Below are positions 39,738 to 50,499 of a stretch of DNA of 64,000 nt, in pieces. Under the pieces are notes generated by a model, which was not told the DNA's origin, made no database searches, and worked only from the letters and a program-made list of their open reading frames with translations. The first letter of the stretch is position 1. Every line of letters begins with the position of its first letter. The translations under genes were made by a program, and so were the position numbers. The DNA is from Chrysoperla carnea (lineage: Eukaryota > Arthropoda > Insecta > Neuroptera > Chrysopidae), in NCBI RefSeq assembly GCF_905475395.1, contig NC_058339.1:12098001-12162000 (forward strand). Reading direction: 5' to 3'.

Positions 39738-40640
39738 CTACAATAAATTATATAATTAATATTATGTATTATTTCTTTGGCCTGTTTTTTCTGTCCACGC
39801 AAAATCCTTTTGTGTTTAAGATCTGGTAATTGACAAAAAAATAGACTCACGGTCAAAAAATTTACCGCCAAGGGAAATCAGACTAGAGAAATAATATTAT
39901 GATTTAATTTTGTTCAGTATGTAATTTTTATATCATATTTGTAATAAAATTGCCTATAAATAAAAAGAAAGTATTTCGAAATTATTGATTATTTCGATTT
40001 CTCTCTTAATATCGAACTAAAGTGACGACGAATAAACAAGCACAAGCACAAACTTATGCACGGTTGTAAAATAAAATAATTATAAACTGCAATTTTTAAA
40101 TTTACGAGTAAGAAATACGAAATTAATTCGTTAAAAGACTATTTAAAACTAAATGATGATCGATTTAAAAAATAATTTAAACTATATAAAGCTTAAAGGC
40201 GTACATTCATGACATTTTTTAATAGATAAATAAAAATAATTATGATAATAATGATATTGAATAATTTAAAGAAAAAAAATGCTGTTATCGAGTTAATTTC
40301 GTTTAACATCATGGCAATTATAAATCGACATTTCTCAAAAATAATATCGATAACTATACTTTAAAACTTTTACTGGTTACTAATTATTTAAACTTTTTTT
40401 GGTTACTAATTATTTAAACTTTTGTTTCCCCATGAACACACATATCAAAATAAGTTGCTGAATGAACGTCCTTAATTAAGTGCTATTTCTGCATCTACTA
40501 ATTTAAATTTTCGGTAATAGTGATAGTTTTTTCTTGAACAAATAAAAACAAAATATTTTACTTACCTTAGTCACCTTTTTGTGATGTTGAGGATAAGTAA
40601 ACTTTTATAAACTGAATCCATAAATACAAATAAAAGAAAA
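39738..40640 (-). other. 5'-UTR intron and leader exon of sugar transporter 1
   Basis: On the minus strand a non-coding exon ends '...ggtgactaag' at 40566 with donor GTAAGTAAAA. The acceptor TTTATTGTAG lies immediately before the ATG at 39737. The 0.8-kb intron holds repeat-D copy 2 (39880-39975). The transcription start was not located. Confidence 0.5.
39880..39975 (+). repeat. Repeat D, copy 2
   Basis: 'ctagagaaataatattatga', 'atttaattttgttcagtatg' and 'gtaataaaattgcctataaa' closely parallel 21090-21185. Confidence 0.5.
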
Positions 40641-41090
40641 ATTTTCCGATTGAATTTATTACCAATAAACAAGATTTGACCTACACAACAGGTAACATAC
40701 CCATCTTAAAACATGTAATTTTAGTTTTTAATTTTACGTTTCAAACTTAATGAATAATTATCAAGGTCTGAGAACAGAATTACACATATTTATCTTTTTT
40801 TATTAAATATAATATATAACAATGTCTTAAAAAAACTGTCTTTAATCATTAAAATATTAATAATATATTTTTATAGACCGCTTTTGCCAATCGAGCGTCG
40901 CCAGTCGATGGAAATTTATTTTAATTTCAATGGAAATTACATGAAAACAGACGTGGATTTAATGTAAAATTTTGGGGAGTCGCAGATACTGTATTCCGGA
41001 TTTAAAGTGGTGAGATCCGTGGACTTTTTTTGTGTTTTCGTATGGCGGCCCTTTTCCTACGTAAGTTGCTGTTAAAAAGGATGTATTTTG

Positions 41091-41460
41091 TATACCCTAT
41101 ATATGAAAAGTCCGAGTATAGTATGTTTAGTCCCAAGTTTGTAACGTTTAGAAATATTTATACAAATCAAAATTTGATACTGGTATTCATAAAATTAAGC
41201 TAATTAGTCCATTTTCGTTGGCCGTTAATACGATAACTCAAAAACGAAAAGAGATATCGAACTAAATTCTTTTTAATATCGTGTTTAGGGCCCAAAAAGT
41301 TAGCTTGAGTTCGTAATTGAGCAATATGGGTCTATTGGGTCTTGTAAACCGCAAAAAGAAGAACAAAAGTGTAAATGTAAAAATTGTTTCATAAAAACTA
41401 CTTTTGTTTGAAACATTTTTGAGTAAATAATTTCCCCGTGGGGGTTAAAATTAGGGAAAA
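41091..41460 (+). repeat. Interspersed repeat A, truncated and diverged copy
   Basis: 'tataccctatatatgaaaag', 'agtcccaagtttgtaacg', 'cgataactcaaaaacgaaaa', 'gggtcttgtaaaccgc' and 'cttttgtttgaaacattttt' follow the repeat A order. The GTCC run and the distal part are missing. Confidence 0.55.
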
Positions 41461-41579
41461 AATTTAGTTGCTTTTTGTAGGTAATTTCATACTAAACCCA
41501 CCCGATAACTGAAATTTTGACTTCATTAGAATTTTACTTTTTTTAAAGTGGATGTTTTGAACCATTTTTGTGAATATTT

Positions 41580-41613
41580 AAAGGGGGGCAGTTGCCTCTA
41601 TCTGCCCCCCTTT
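41580..41613. repeat. Perfect 12-bp GC-rich palindrome
   Basis: AAAGGGGGGCAG (41580-41591), a 10-nt loop, then CTGCCCCCCTTT (41602-41613). It is followed by 'agcgacgcccaag'. It looks like the terminal hairpin of a small transposon remnant. Confidence 0.5.
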
Positions 41614-41978
41614 AGCGACGCCCAAGATTTTTTCTAAACGTTTTCTATGGTGAGTTCTATAGGTAAATGTTAAATGCTTTCATTTATATTTTAATATCTT
41701 TTACACATTATTATTGATCAGCCAAATTATTTAAAGCTGCAAAAAAAAAAATTCATTATCGGGTTGCAAAGCATGGTAATTTTAATGATTTTTCTCTCCA
41801 AGATAAAAAAAATGAAGACTCCGTGGAAGCGCCTGACTTTCCCACTTTTACCTTCTTTTATTTTTGCGGCTCTGGGGCATTTGTCCGGTTCGGTCCCGCT
41901 TAGATCGGGCTCAGATATGCCATTATACGTTAATGCACGAATTTTTGACTTTTTTTTTTTAACTTTTAGGCCACTTAC

Positions 41979-42118
41979 TGCTGTGAGATCGAGGTACCTT
42001 TTTGATATTGTATTAATTATACTAATATAAACATATCCTCCGAAAGGCATCCTCTTGGAGATTAAAACATTTCTATTGAATATACCTAATCTCAATTCCA
42101 TTGCTAAAACGGCATCGG
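41979..42118 (-). pseudogene. Exon-like frame of unknown origin
   Basis: On the minus strand, an AG at 42119-42120 and a consensus GTAAGT donor (41973-41978) bound 140 nt. The frame is open and encodes DAVLAMELRLGIFNR...YLDLTA. I do not recognise the family, and no partner exon is visible. It may be an orphan or decayed exon, or chance. Confidence 0.25.
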
Positions 42119-43912
42119 CTGTAATATCAAAATTATTGTAGACGTATGGAAGACTCCATATTTATATACGATATTGATGTGTATTCAATAAATCAAATTG
42201 TTTATTGTATTAAAATAATTGTATGAAATTGATATATATTGGAAAATTTTTTAACATTTCAAAAAATATCTTAATAAACAACTATTCATTTAAAAAGTCC
42301 AATTGATCACCATCAAAACTACTTAATAAGTAGTCTAGTCGAAAAGTGCTGAAATTTAGAAATAATGATCGTAAAAATACGTGTGGTAGTTCGTTGGATT
42401 CGAAATGATGCCTGGAAAAATGTGCCAGAAGTGTTTTTCAGCATATACAAAATTACAAAGCTTATAAACAATTAAAAATGAAGAAAAAAAGATATTACGT
42501 TTTCCGTCAATATTTCGTAAAATATTAGTATTTAAGAAATTAAAAAAAAAGGTTCTTAAACCTCCAGGAAGTCTATCTCTATTATTTATAATCTTAGTCG
42601 GGTAAATAGACTGAAAATTTTATAGACTCGGAGGACTATAAAATTTTCGACAACCTACAGAAGAGTTGATTCGGTTCTGAAGTTTTTAGTTCTAGCCTTC
42701 AAAAATGGGACACTATTATAGAAGTTTTGCGGAAACTATATTTCTCTAATTTTTGTATCATAATAATTCATGAATAAAGTTGAACATAAGAATTAAAAAT
42801 CCCTTTTTGTAATGATCAATAAAATTCAATGCATCTGTATGAAATTAAATCGTGCATAAAATAAAACCACAAGACGCTACACTTCAAGGATATTTAATAA
42901 TTTGTTTTCATGGTTTGTACAATTTTTCAATGTAGGTAAAATGCAAGAGAAATAATAGAATATAAAAAACCTATTATAGAAGGTTTCAAAACAAATCATA
43001 ACAATCAATTAATTTGGATCAAATATCAATTTTACGAGTTTTCGTCCAATAAAGATTTCCTTGTTGCATTTTGCCTCATGTACACAGTGGAATGCTGTTT
43101 ACTGAGTAGGTAATATTACTAAAAGAAGGTTGGAGAAAATTAATTGATAAGTTTTAAGAAACGGCATAAAACCTTAGCCGTGCGGTTGTGCACGATTTGT
43201 TGCTTTTATCCGTACTGGGTAATTGGAGCCGAGACACTCTCTTTTTTTCAAAAAGCTTCAATATTTATGCTCTCGCTTCATTTATTTGAAAAATGACTGA
43301 ATGAAACATCAAAGTATATTAATTGCACTATTTACATTCCTAGTTACAAAATTATAACTTTATTTAAATCTGATCCAACATATAAATGTTTACCTACTAA
43401 ACTACGATTTCTCTTGGGCAAATATTATGTCAATTATGACTAAAATATGAGATTTTAGCAATTCCAAAAGTGAAAATTAGTTCTAAAAAAAAATTAGTTA
43501 TTGAATGAAATAAATAACAAAAATACGCATTATACATTTTTATTTATTGATATATTTACAAGTTATAATTTTATATTATAGCCAAAATTAGCCCGAAAAA
43601 TGGGTCAAAACTTACACAATATTTAGTCGATTGTCATAATTTCCATTCATGCGTTGGTACTACAAATCAATCTCAGATATAGAGGTTTGCATCGTCCCAC
43701 TAACAGAGGTAATTCAGTGCCAAAGTGTTGGGACCTCTGCTTGAGTTCCAGTTATAGAGGTTTCTCACTAATCCAGGCCCTTACTTACCCACTATTTTTG
43801 AGTGGATATTATTGATAAAATATAAGATAATAAATATACACAGCCATATTTGATCCCAGCCCTTATACCATGCTTTACGAAGCATTTATTGCCCATAAAG
43901 ATATTATCACAT

Positions 43913-45225
43913 TTAAGATTTTTGCTCACACAATTGATTTTGTATTTCAATTAAGCTTTGATTTTTAGTTTCTGGTATTAAAAAAATACCAAACAGAATG
44001 CCAACGATAGAACAACTCGAAAAAAACCAAAATGTTACATACATTGGAAACATTGAATAAAATACTAAAATACCAATCGACATAACACTAGCACCGACCA
44101 ATAATAAAGCTATACTTTTTGTTTTAACATTTGTTGCCATTAACTCAGATGTCATAACGCACGGTAACGAATGTAATCCAATACTATGTAAAACTTGTAA
44201 CAAAATTAAACCTAATGTTGGTATCATTGACAAATGATGTAAATTTGTATAATCTATATAAACCAAATAATAGTATATACCTAAAATACCCGTGGCTAAA
44301 CTACAACCTCCTGATGATATGATCATTAAAGGTCTTCTACCTAAATAATCAATTAATAGACCACTAAATAAAACAGATGTAATTGATGATATTGTAATTA
44401 AAATTCCACCAAAATATGGAGTAATTGGTGGATTTTTAACTTGTTCCAATAATGTTGGACAATATGATGTTAAAATTGGTAAACCACTAAATTGGCAAAT
44501 ACCAAATAACATTAAACAAATTAAAAATGGTTTACGATATTGATTTTTAAATAAGATATCAAAGACTGATGCTTGATTTTTTTGTTCAATTATCCATGCA
44601 TTCTCTAATTTTGTAACTTCATCATCAACATTTTTTGTTTGACGTAATATCTCCAGTGATTTTCGAGCGTTTATAGCTTTATTTTTCATTATATAAAAAT
44701 ATGGTGATTCAATAACAAAAAATAATAAGAATATTTCACCAATTGTTAATGTAAAACATATTAAAACCGTTAAATCAATTGTTAAAATTGGTGCCACAAC
44801 GTAAATAAATAATGATCCAAAAACTATTGCCAACATTACAAATACATTTAATGTACCACGAACATTCGGTGATGATATTTCACTAACATACGTTGATATC
44901 GTCACTAAAGACATTTCAAAACTAACACATCGTAAAAATTGTGCAAAATATATCATATAAACATGGCTTGCAAAGTATAAAAGTCCATGTGATATTATAC
45001 AAGGTATAAGTGCAACAAATACCGTGAATTTACGACCAAAATTATCACTTAATAATGAACCAAGGCTAACGCCAGGTAATGAACCAATGGTGAATGCCAT
45101 TGGTATTAATTGAATTTGATCATCTGTTAATGGTGGTATTGAATAGTATCCATCTTCTTGAAGTATTGGTAAAGTGGGAGCCATTCCATATAAGTGAATA
45201 CCACCGGAAAACATTACCAACGACA
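43913..45225 (-). CDS. MFS sugar transporter 2, main exon (5' exon not found)
   Basis: Paralogue of sugar transporter 1, also a sugar-porter MFS protein. This exon encodes about 437 residues with all or nearly all membrane segments. Signatures are LSDNFGRKF, ESPYFYIMKNK, QFSGLPI in TM7, DYLGRRPLM and PETKNQSLIEIQ at the end. It opens after a good acceptor (TTTATTTCAG) in phase 1, exactly where the homologous intron of transporter 1 lies, so a short N-terminal exon must exist upstream. None with a convincing frame and donor was found between 45229 and 46997. The Polinton occupies the next 14.6 kb, so the first exon may lie beyond it. Confidence 0.88.
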
Positions 45226-45785
45226 CTGAAATAAATTAAAAAAATATTAATAACTAAAACAAGACAAGTATACGGTATACTAGATCTAAGAAGTTGCCTA
45301 AGAAGAATTTTGATGAAAATTCGTTAACTGAAAGTGTTTAATATAAGACTATAGGCAAAATGGCGAAGAGTCGCCATAATCGGACCATTTTGCGTTAAAG
45401 AGTCTGTACATTTAATTGATAAATTTTTTTAAATTTATTCAAATGAGAGAGTATCAAATTAAAATATTGATTTCTTTCAACGTTTGCGAGCAAAATATTT
45501 TTAAGGAACTCATAACTCTCCTAAATGATATTGGGGAATTTTGCAAAGGAAATGATTAATCTTCGAAATCAAAATTTTGTTGATAGTAAATAAAGTAATG
45601 AATACAGAGTAATACAAACAAAATTGTATTAAAATTGTAGTTATTATTAATATATTCCCTGTTCATTAAACTGTACCACAAAAAGTACCATTTTGGAAAT
45701 TTTGATAAACCAATTATGTAATCCTACTAAATTTGGGTCATAATTTTGACCTAAATGACCCAAAATAAGTGGCTTTTGAAAAAAA

Positions 45786-46410
45786 CTCCAATCAGATCGA
45801 ATCCAATTTGCCAGTGTTATCAAAAAATCTAATTTTTTAACTTTATGACGTCATCAAAATCCAAAAAATTTAATTTTGCTCTATCACATCCAAATTTTAT
45901 CCAATTTTGATAAACTAAGTATGTAATCTTACTAAATTTGGGTCATAATTTTCAAATTAGTGATCAAAATTAACCTAGCTCTAATAAGTTTCAAGAAAGT
46001 GGAATCCTGGTCACGGAATTAAGCACATAATTGATAGCTAGCGAAAAATTGGCATCACAGCTGAAAAGAATGACCCAAAATTAGTAGATTTTAAACAAAA
46101 TTCCAAGTATCCAATTATCAGATCGAATCAAATTTGCCTGTGTTATCAAAAAACCAAATTTTTAACAGTATGACGTCATTAGAATCCAAAAAATTTAATT
46201 TTACTCTATCACATCCAAATTTTATCCAATTTTGATAAACCAAGTATGTAATCCTACAAAATTTGGGTCATAATTTTCAAATTTGTGCTCAAAATTAACC
46301 TAGCTCTAATAGATTGCGAGAATGTGGAATCCTGATCTTGGAATTAACTATAAAAGTGATAGCTGGCGAAAAACTGACATCGCAGCTGAAATGACGGACC
46401 TAAAAGGCAT
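45786..46410. repeat. Dimer of a 327-bp tandem repeat
   Basis: 'atcagatcgaatc' at 45791 recurs at 46118. Each unit continues with 'tttatccaattttgataaac', 'tttgggtcataatttt', 'aaaattaacctagctctaat', 'gtggaatcctg' and 'catcncagctgaaa'. Both carry TGACGTCA within 'atgacgtcat'. A third, partial unit precedes it from about 45700. It is satellite-like. Confidence 0.65.
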
Positions 46411-46848
46411 CCTTAAACTGTAAAACGTATCAAAAATAAAAGCCCACGACAAACCATTTAAGATATTTTTTGAATACTTAAGGACTGCTGACTGACCTAA
46501 TTATTTGTCAATATTATAATAAATAATATATCTGTCTAAGTAAGTAACGAGTAATATTAATTGAATCTTTTATTTACTGTTCATATTCACTTTCTCTAAC
46601 TACTTATATAAAAATACTGTTGTTGACGCAAAAATATTGAATTTCTTTACGGATGTATAGAGTTTTTTTTTTTTTTTTTGAAGTTATAATATTGGCTTTA
46701 TTGTTACTGTTTATTGTTTATTGAATACTGTTTATTATGGAAAGTCCATAATAAATTCAAGGCGTATTTGTGTATAGGTGGGTTTGCTTCTTTTGTCTAT
46801 GATAGCCCACTAAATATGAAATGAATTAGTCTTTGAATACTTGTTTTT

Positions 46849-46997
46849 ATACCAAGTATATGTGAAATATACATAGTATATTAAGTTTCGTCCCAAGTTT
46901 GTAACGCTTAAAAATATTGATGCTACGAAAAAAATTTTGGTATAGGTGTTCATAGAATCACCTAATTAGTCCATTTCCGGTTGTCCGTCCATCCATC
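46849..46997 (+). repeat. Interspersed repeat A, left part of a split copy
   Basis: 'tataccaagtatatgtgaaa' through 'tagtccatttccggttgtcc' matches positions 25880-26015 of the complete copy, then is interrupted at 'tccatc' by the Polinton. It continues at 61639. Confidence 0.8.
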
Positions 46998-48440
46998 AGT
47001 AGAAGAGTCATGTATGTTTCAGCCCAAAAGAATGGTACACTTTTCAAAAAAGGGCAAACCTAGGTGAATGTTGGAAACCTCGGAAGTTGGAGGGGATAGA
47101 TGACGTCATTGACCAATAGTAAATCAAGATGGCGTTGGGAGGTGTGGTGGGGGTGAGGAATGACATAAACGGGGCTTGACCAATAGTGATGGGCGTGGTT
47201 GACAGGAGTGTGTTTCTTGGAAGTGGGGCTTAAAGGGGGCGGGAATTGGACGTTAGATGAGATAATCGAGCCCACTTTCAATAGTAAATCAAGATGGCGT
47301 CGGGAGGTGTGGTGTTGGGGAATAATGGCTGCCTAAGCATTGATGACGTCATTGGCTTTGACCAATAGTAGCGCTGTAAAAATCAAGATGGCGTCGGGAG
47401 GTGTGGTGGGGGAAGGAATGGCTGCCTAAGCATAAACGGGAAATTACCAGGTGACGTCATTGGCTTTGACCAATAGTGGTGCTTGACGGGGGGTGAACGG
47501 GGGGCGGGACGTTGACATTAGTCAGCAATTTTCAAGAATATGTTAATTTGACCTTGAAAAATATTGTAATTTGACACTTTAAATATACATGATAAAATTC
47601 AAGATACGTGACCGGATGTTAATATTTTTTTATGATTAAGCAATGTAATATGACACTTGAAATTTACATAATAAAAATACATGTTCAAACTTGTTTGAAT
47701 GGACTTTGATCTTAAAATAATTTTACACGTGTCAGCAATTTTCAAGAATATGTTAATTTGACCTTGAAAAATATGATATCATCATCTTGTAACAAGTTCA
47801 AACTTGTTTGAAATAATTTTACATGTGTCAAAACACGTGACCGGATATTAATATTTTTTTATGATTAAGCAATGTAATATGACACTTGAAATTTACATAA
47901 TAAAAATACATGTTCAAACTTGTTTGAATGGACTTTGATCTTAAAATAATTTTACACGTGTCAGCAATTTTCAAGAATATGTTAATTTGACCTTGAAAAA
48001 TATGATATCATCATCTTGTTACAAGTTCAAACTTGTTTGAAATAATTTTACATGTGTCAAAACACGTGACCGAATGTTAATTTTTTTTTTTTATGATTAA
48101 GCAATGTAATATGACACTTGAACGTGTTAGATAATAATTTGCAAATCTGAATTCCAAGAAAAGAGTATTATGAGTCTGCAATTTTCAAGAATATGTTGAA
48201 ATAGATATCATCTAACCTTGAAAAATATTGTAATTTGACACTTTAAGTAGACATGATAAAATTCAAGATACGTGACCGGATGTTAATATTTTTTTTATTG
48301 AATCAGCAATATAATATGACACTTGAAATTTACATAATAAAAATACATGTTTAAACTTGTTTGAACTTGTTTAAACTTGTCTGAATTCCAAGAAAAAATA
48401 ATTAGTTTGAATTACGATTATAAAAATATCAAATTACAAG
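46998..48440 (+). repeat. Polinton left terminal inverted repeat
   Basis: The outer block (46998-47520) is GC-rich and holds repeated TGACGTCA, CCAATAGT and CAAGATGGCG modules. The inner block (47520 on) is a tandem array of units of roughly 230 bp starting 'gtcagcaattttcaagaata' at 47519, 47730 and 47961, with many GTTCAAACTTGTTTGAA palindromes and CACGTGACCGGATG motifs. Additional array units continue to about 48600 beyond the part matched at the other end. Confidence 0.85.
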
Positions 48441-48635
48441 ATTTGACCTTGAAAAATATGATATCATCATCCTGTTACAAGTTCAAACTTGTTTGAATAA
48501 AAATACATGTTCAAACTTGTTTGAACATGTTTAAACTTGTTTGAATCGCATTAGATCTTCAAATAATTTTACACGTGTTATGAGATTAGATAATAATTTC
48601 TGTTGGTGGGGGGATTTTTGGAGTGGTGGTAATCA

Positions 48636-48646
48636 TATAAAAAAGG
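48636..48646 (+). promoter_or_regulatory. TATA-like promoter at left inner TIR border
   Basis: ATATAAAAAAG lies 55-65 bp before the ATG of the first left-end gene and follows 'agtggtggtaatc'. The same pair of motifs is mirrored at the right inner border (59850-59875). Confidence 0.5.
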
Positions 48647-48701
48647 CGCTCGACATTACGGTAATATCAGTTTTCATTAAATATTCATAATATTAATCAA
48701 A

Positions 48702-49064
48702 ATGAATAGAGCAGAATTAAAATTATTAGATAGTTGTTTAGTGCGACCATGCATAAAAATGGACGACTTGCCACTGAAAAAAAAATTAAAAATACTAAAA
48801 ATGGAGCGGATTCTAACGATACATGGGCCATCAATAAAAGTTTTACTGGATATAAGCCTAGATGGTACAGAAAACGAGGGGGTTTTTCTACCATCTAGGT
48901 TTGCAGTGTTGACGGACAACATGATTAAATTATTTAACACAAAACCGGGGTATTTGAGGGTGGAGGAGAAAATTGGAAGAAGTCACCAACTGAGACTGCG
49001 CCTATTCGAAGACGATGGTGATAGTGATGATGACTATGTTCAAGAACATCAAAATTTTTTTTAA
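48702..49064 (+). CDS. Polinton-borne small protein, function unknown
   Basis: A 120-residue open frame with a lysine-rich middle (LPLKKKLKILKMERI) and an acidic C-terminus (FEDDGDSDDDY). No domain was recognised. It is preceded by a TATA-like box and lies first inside the left terminal repeat, so it is probably an early-type or accessory gene of the element. Confidence 0.55.
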   Translation: MNRAELKLLDSCLVRPCIKMDDLPLKKKLKILKMERILTIHGPSIKVLLDISLDGTENEGVFLPSRFAVLTDNMIKLFNTKPGYLRVEEKIGRSHQLRLRLFEDDGDSDDDYVQEHQNFF

Positions 49065-49194
49065 CAAATCATTCCTATATTGAATTTTATTACTGCAAGA
49101 TATATATATATATATTATTGTTATTGTTATAAAAAAATTGTAAAGTTTATGTTTTTGATATTTAAAAAAAAAAAAAATAATACTAAATAAATTA

Positions 49195-49866
49195 TGGATA
49201 TTTTTGTAAAAAATGGTGTTTATTTTAATTCATTACAATTATGGGGTACAATGTCGCTACAAAATCATATTGATCTGTTTCAAAATTCGGAGATGATTTA
49301 CCCAGAATATTTTAATGTGAGTATTGTTTGATAAGATCTGTTTAGAAAATTGTAGCCAAATATTTTTATAGATGGAATTTTATCAACTTATGGAGGCATG
49401 TCGTTGGAGTATACCTACAAAGTTAATCGACACATTACGGTATTCTTATTTAGAAGTTGATGATTGCTTTCATATTGCTGCATTTATAGTAAGAAATTGT
49501 TTGGATGCAATCTTATTTGTAAATTATGCGAAAAAGTTCAACTACTTTAAAAGAGATTTCAATCAGTTTGAAATATTACTAAATGAATGTTGTGATGATC
49601 TTATCCATGGAAGTAACTTGAGAAAAAATTGGGGTACATACGATATCCGTCGAAAACAATGGATTGGTGATAGTGCTAGACATGATGAGAGAATGTTTTT
49701 ATGGTATCAACAAATAGATCCTGAAATTCTCTGTAGAATGCTATACCAACAAATGGATGGTGGAAATATACCGAAATGGTTCGAGCCATGGATATGTGTT
49801 ACAAATTGTAATGAAATAGACAGATGTGATTGTGGAAGAAATAGTGATGATCATGATTGTATATAG
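49195..49866 (+). CDS. Polinton-borne protein of unknown function, cysteine-rich end
   Basis: Two open blocks are separated by a short AT-rich, intron-like gap. The first begins MDIFVKNGVYFNSLQLWG. The second contains WSIPTKLIDTLRYSYLEVDD and ends with a Cys-rich tail (CVTNCNEIDRCDCG). I recognise no family. It is codirectional with the preceding small gene. Confidence 0.5.
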
Positions 49867-50202
49867 AAATAAAAACATGAATATAATTGTCTATGATAAG
49901 TTTTTTTTAAAATGTGTTTGTATTTACAATAAAAAACACCTATAATTTAATTAATCATTGTTTTGTTTTATCTATGAAATGACCTCACCACCTTATTTTC
50001 AGGTTATAAATACACCTTGTTTGTGATAATTATATTCGCACCATCAAGTAATTTTGAGTAATAAACATGAATCAAAAAACATTTGTATTACAACAATATT
50101 TTTATATTGTTTTGTGTTAGTTAAAAATTGCTTCAATAAAATTTCATGAACCTAGTCTAATATATATTCATATTAAAAAATACATTTCCTTTTTTAAAAC
50201 AC

Positions 50203-50492
50203 AAATATGTTCACAAAAGCGGTCCACTATGACAAAATTTTTTTGTTACAAGTATGTTCACAAAAACTTTCCACTATAAAAGGAGACTTTTTTTATCAAT
50301 ATATGAATCATGTAAAGAGTCGAACCCTAACCACCTGACTTTAACGTTAGATCCATGTTTAGCTAAGACCTTTTCCACTAAATAAATGTTTGGATCGTGA
50401 ACTTTTTGTAATTCTTCAACATAGAAACCACCCTTTATATCTTCGTTGTTGTAATCCTTCAATAAATATGTTCTTGGGTTTGTAAGTTTCAC
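50203..50492 (-). pseudogene. Polinton integrase tail (chromodomain), minus copy
   Basis: The minus frame encodes GGFYVEELQKVHDPNIYLVE then KVLAKHGSNVKVRWLGFDS, the linker plus chromodomain typical of the C-terminus of Polinton integrases. The catalytic core was not found in the window. With the tail at 54470-54705 it forms an inverted pair of about 240 bp that includes the downstream 'ccactataaaaggagac' region. Confidence 0.65.
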
Positions 50493-50499
50493 CTCGTGA

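Larger units (their letters stand above)
40641..43912. other. Interval between the two sugar transporters
   Basis: Contains a partial repeat A (41091-41460), a GC-rich perfect palindrome (41580-41613), an unassigned exon-like frame (41979-42118) and AT-rich sequence. No further membrane-protein exon was recognised. Confidence 0.45.

Noticed and set aside
48677-48940. Minus-strand frames of 87 and 65 codons overlapping the first left-end gene.
   Set aside because: Antisense to the better-supported plus gene with its TATA-like promoter.
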